In this document: positions 61,601-64,000 of the stretch, one piece after another
Layout: each line of letters begins with the position of its first letter
How positions within the stretch are numbered: position 1 is the stretch's first letter
NCBI GenBank assembly: GCA_016858145.1
Contig: JAEHOE010000122.1
Span: 310,001-374,000 of the forward strand
DNA length: 64,000 nt
Source: Edaphochlamys debaryana
Lineage: Eukaryota > Chlorophyta > Chlorophyceae > Chlamydomonadales
Reading direction: 5' to 3'
Program-made: the position numbers and the translations under genes
Notes under the pieces: generated by a model
Database searches by the model: none
What the model was told of the DNA's origin: nothing
The model's input: only the letters and a program-made list of their open reading frames with translations

Positions 61601-64000
61601 CCGGCCTTCGTGTTCCTGCACCACCCGCTGCCGGGTGGGTGGAGTGGGAGGGTGGGGGAGGGGGGAGAGGGGGGCGCATGGGGTGGGAGGGGGGGGGGTT
61701 GAGCGTCTTGAAGCTAACAGCGGCGGGAGGGGGTGGATAGGGGTGGTCGTGGTGCATGGGGTCGCTTGGGCTCGCCAGGGAAGAGCACGAAGGCGGGGGG
61801 GAGGGCATGGGGACGGGGGCGGCCAACCAGTCCTGACCGGGAAGCTGAGGGGGAGGGCAGCTCCTCGCCCGTTGGAGCGCCGGGAGGGGGGAGGGGTCGG
61901 GAGGGGGAAGGCGGACCAGCGTGGTTTGGGTGAGGCCTGGGGGCCGTGCTGCGTTGCTCGGAGAGGGCAGCGGGAGGCGGCGGTGGCAGGCCTCATGCAC
62001 CTGGGCACCTCCCCTCCCGACCCTTCTCCCCTCATGCACCCAGGCACCTCCCCCAGGGCCCCCAGCCCTCCCCACTCCTCCTACCCTCTCCTCCCCCCTC
62101 CTCTCCCCTCCCCTCCCTTCCCCCCCCCAGCCACGCTCCGCGACGAGGCCCCCGAGCTGCCCCTGCCCGACCTGCTGTCCACGCTGCTGGCGCACAGGGA
62201 CAACGTAATGGCGGTGTTCTCGGGACACTACCACAGGTGCGGACCCTAGGCAGTACCGGTAGCAGCGATTTAAGCGATTTCAACGCAGCGTAGAGAGGGG
62301 AGTCACGCGACTGGCTGTATTGAGGTGGGGATGGGGGTTAGGGGGGCGGGGCTGTATGGAAGGGGGGCCGGCCCGGTCGTCACGCCGGCGTTCGTGGCAG
62401 GCGTGACGCTGCATGCACAGAGGCAGGAGTGTGTGAAGGGCTGCTCGCATGAGCCTGGGAGTCGTAGGCGCGGTGATTAGCCGACCGGCCTTAGATACGG
62501 AACCGAAAGCCCGAGGAGACCGAAGCCCGCCCCATCCCGCCCATCCCGAACCCGTTACGTTTGTGTCGCCGCTGGAGCCGCGTCGGCGCCGTAGTTTGTA
62601 GCTGGTAATAGTGAGGTAGTGAGGCAGGAGTGTGTGTGTGTGTGGGGGGGGGGGGTTGTGGGGGTCTGTCTTCGTACGTCATGTGCTGTCGCAGTGTCGC
62701 TGCAGCCTTCGCTGCCCCCGCCCCACCCCCTCCCCACCCTCCCCGAACCCCCCCTCCCCGAACCCCTCCCCCCCAACTCCGCCCCCCAGGGGCCTCGACT
62801 GGGCCGACGCCTACCCCTTCCCCGCCCTCACGCTCCCCGCCACCCGCTACGACGCCGACAACTGGTTCCTGCTGGGGCTGCCCGTCAAGGGGCCGCCGCG
62901 GTGGGTCTGCAGTGGGGGAGAGACAACGTGTTCCCTGGCATCCATACACGCGTGGTCTCATCACTGATACACATGTCTGTCTCCCCCCCCTCCTGCCCCC
63001 CTGCCCCCCCCTCCTCCCCCCCCCAGCTCCTGGCGGCTGCTGGACGGCGCCAAGAACAAGGGCGGCGCCCGCTGCTCCCAGACCTGGGCCTACCCCCCGG
63101 GGGGGGCGGACCCGGTGGCGGCGCAGCCGCAGCCCGAGGAGACGGGTGGGTGGCTGGGGGGTGGGTGGCTGGGTGGCTGCGGGTGGGGGTTACCGGTAGG
63201 GAAGGGGCTCGGACATGGTGGCATGGAGGAGCATTGGCACGCTGGTCCGGTCCCTTTGCCCTTCACCTCTTTCTCACCTTGCTGCCCCCCTCCGCTCCCG
63301 CCCCCAGGCAGCTGCGGCAGCCCCACCCTGGAGGAGGTGGGCAAGGTGGTGTTGCCGCCCGTCAAGGTGCGGGGGGGGGCATTGGAGGGGGGGAAGAGAG
63401 GCAAGGGAGTGAGGAGGGGCTGAGGTTGAGTGGAGCAGGGACGTAGGGTAGGGAAGAAGCGGGCACAGGGAGGACGGCGGGCGAAGGCAGGCAGAACCGG
63501 ACCTCCCCGCACATCCGACCTCCCCTTCCCCCTCACCCCCTCACCCCTCACCCACCCTCACCCCTCACAGGACGTGTCGGACATCCCCGGCCCCAGCGGC
63601 CGCCAGTTCAACCCCGAGGCCCCCTGCGCCCTGGCCTACATGGAGCCCGTGCTGGACAGATGCCTCAAGGTGGAGGGGGGGGCATGGGGGAGGGTGCTGG
63701 GGCCTGCTCGTGTGAGCCAGGGTACTGATGCCTGCGCCTGGGCTGATGTAAGAAACAATGTGCTTGTTGCGGGGATAGCGCGTTTGGCGGGGGGCACACC
63801 GCTGGGCCGCTGCTCCAAAGACGGACACGGACTCCCCAATTGGGTCCCGCCCCTCCCCCCCCCCCCCACACGCCGTCCCCCCACCGCCCCCCTACCCCTC
63901 ACCGCCCCCCACCCCGTTTCCCACCACCACCACCACCACACACACAGGAGGGCTCCTCCCCCGGCTGCTGCGCCGTGCTGGGGGAGCACCTGCGCCCCTC
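58662..64000 (+). CDS. Membrane-anchored calcineurin-like metallophosphoesterase, 5' part
   Basis: Runs off the right end; about 490 residues are present. Exons: 58662-59015, 59284-59394, 59925-60010, 60283-60363, 60587-60602, 60834-60895, 61262-61335, 61491-61634, 62131-62236, 62790-62900, 63027-63145, 63308-63366, 63571-63669, 63948 onward. The first exon encodes a soluble basic tail and one membrane helix (residues about 82-104, VVLAGLGVGVLTLVLGVYVL), so the catalytic part should be lumenal or extracellular. Two-metal motifs appear in order: D120-x-H122 (ADAHLIG), G-D171-xxHN (LGDVIHNG), GN212-H213-D (GNHDYK), H305-H306 (VFLHHPLPG) and G-H342-x-H344 (SGHYHR). Downstream blocks (NWFLLGLPVKG, ARCSQTWAYP, SPTLEEVGKVVLPPVK) are conserved-looking but unnamed. 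The 16-base exon holding GNHDYK is followed by GC (AAG/GCGAGG); an alternative GT donor at 60642 would insert 13 residues. The substrate is unknown. Confidence 0.88.

Overview
This window looks like nuclear DNA of a green alga close to Chlamydomonas and the volvocines. The sequence is strongly G+C-rich. Nearly every gene is cut into many short exons by GT-AG introns with G-runs after the donor and C-runs before the acceptor. The pentamer TGTAA, the chlorophyte polyadenylation signal, lies a few hundred bases after most stop codons. One gene is a UDP-sulfoquinovose synthase with a transit-peptide-like leader, which points to a photosynthetic eukaryote. I saw no bacterial operons, rRNA, tRNA, CRISPR array or intact transposon. 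All exon joins below were worked out by eye from splice sites, reading phase and protein similarity; in each model given as resolved the phases close without a frameshift.

Layout, left to right. The 3' half of a P4-type ATPase (lipid flippase) runs on + to 3416. A small coiled-coil protein is on - (4806-6443). It diverges from an intronless propeller-plus-BTB protein on + (7306-9012). A 20-exon VPS10/sortilin-like gene is on - (10025-17750), followed by a 17-exon carotenoid cleavage dioxygenase on - (19631-25599). The dioxygenase shares a short divergent promoter with a 2-oxoglutarate/Fe(II) oxygenase on + (26160-30661). A probable Golgi glycosyltransferase on - (31426-36219) diverges from a VID27/CYPRO4 gene on + (36986-40192). 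A 224-aa hypothetical protein on - (41677-42836) converges with VID27. A gene-poor stretch follows to 46128. Then a secreted glyoxal/galactose-oxidase-like protein (+, 46129-49783), another gene-poor stretch, sulfolipid synthase SQD1 (+, 51961-57589) and a membrane-anchored metallophosphoesterase (+, from 58662 and running off the right end).

The genes do not form a pathway; this is a normal eukaryotic neighbourhood. There is a loose endomembrane theme (flippase, sortilin, glycosyltransferase, VID27, secreted oxidase, anchored phosphatase) plus two genes of plastid-type lipid and carotenoid chemistry. The observations most worth a second look are: a galactose-oxidase fold in which both radical/copper tyrosines appear to be leucine; a duplicated intron-exon boundary in the 2OG oxygenase that creates a decoy acceptor leading to a stop before the metal histidine; a 162-base duplication touching a coding exon; G-run/C-run complementarity across introns; several GC-AG introns; and a sortilin-like protein without a visible membrane anchor.
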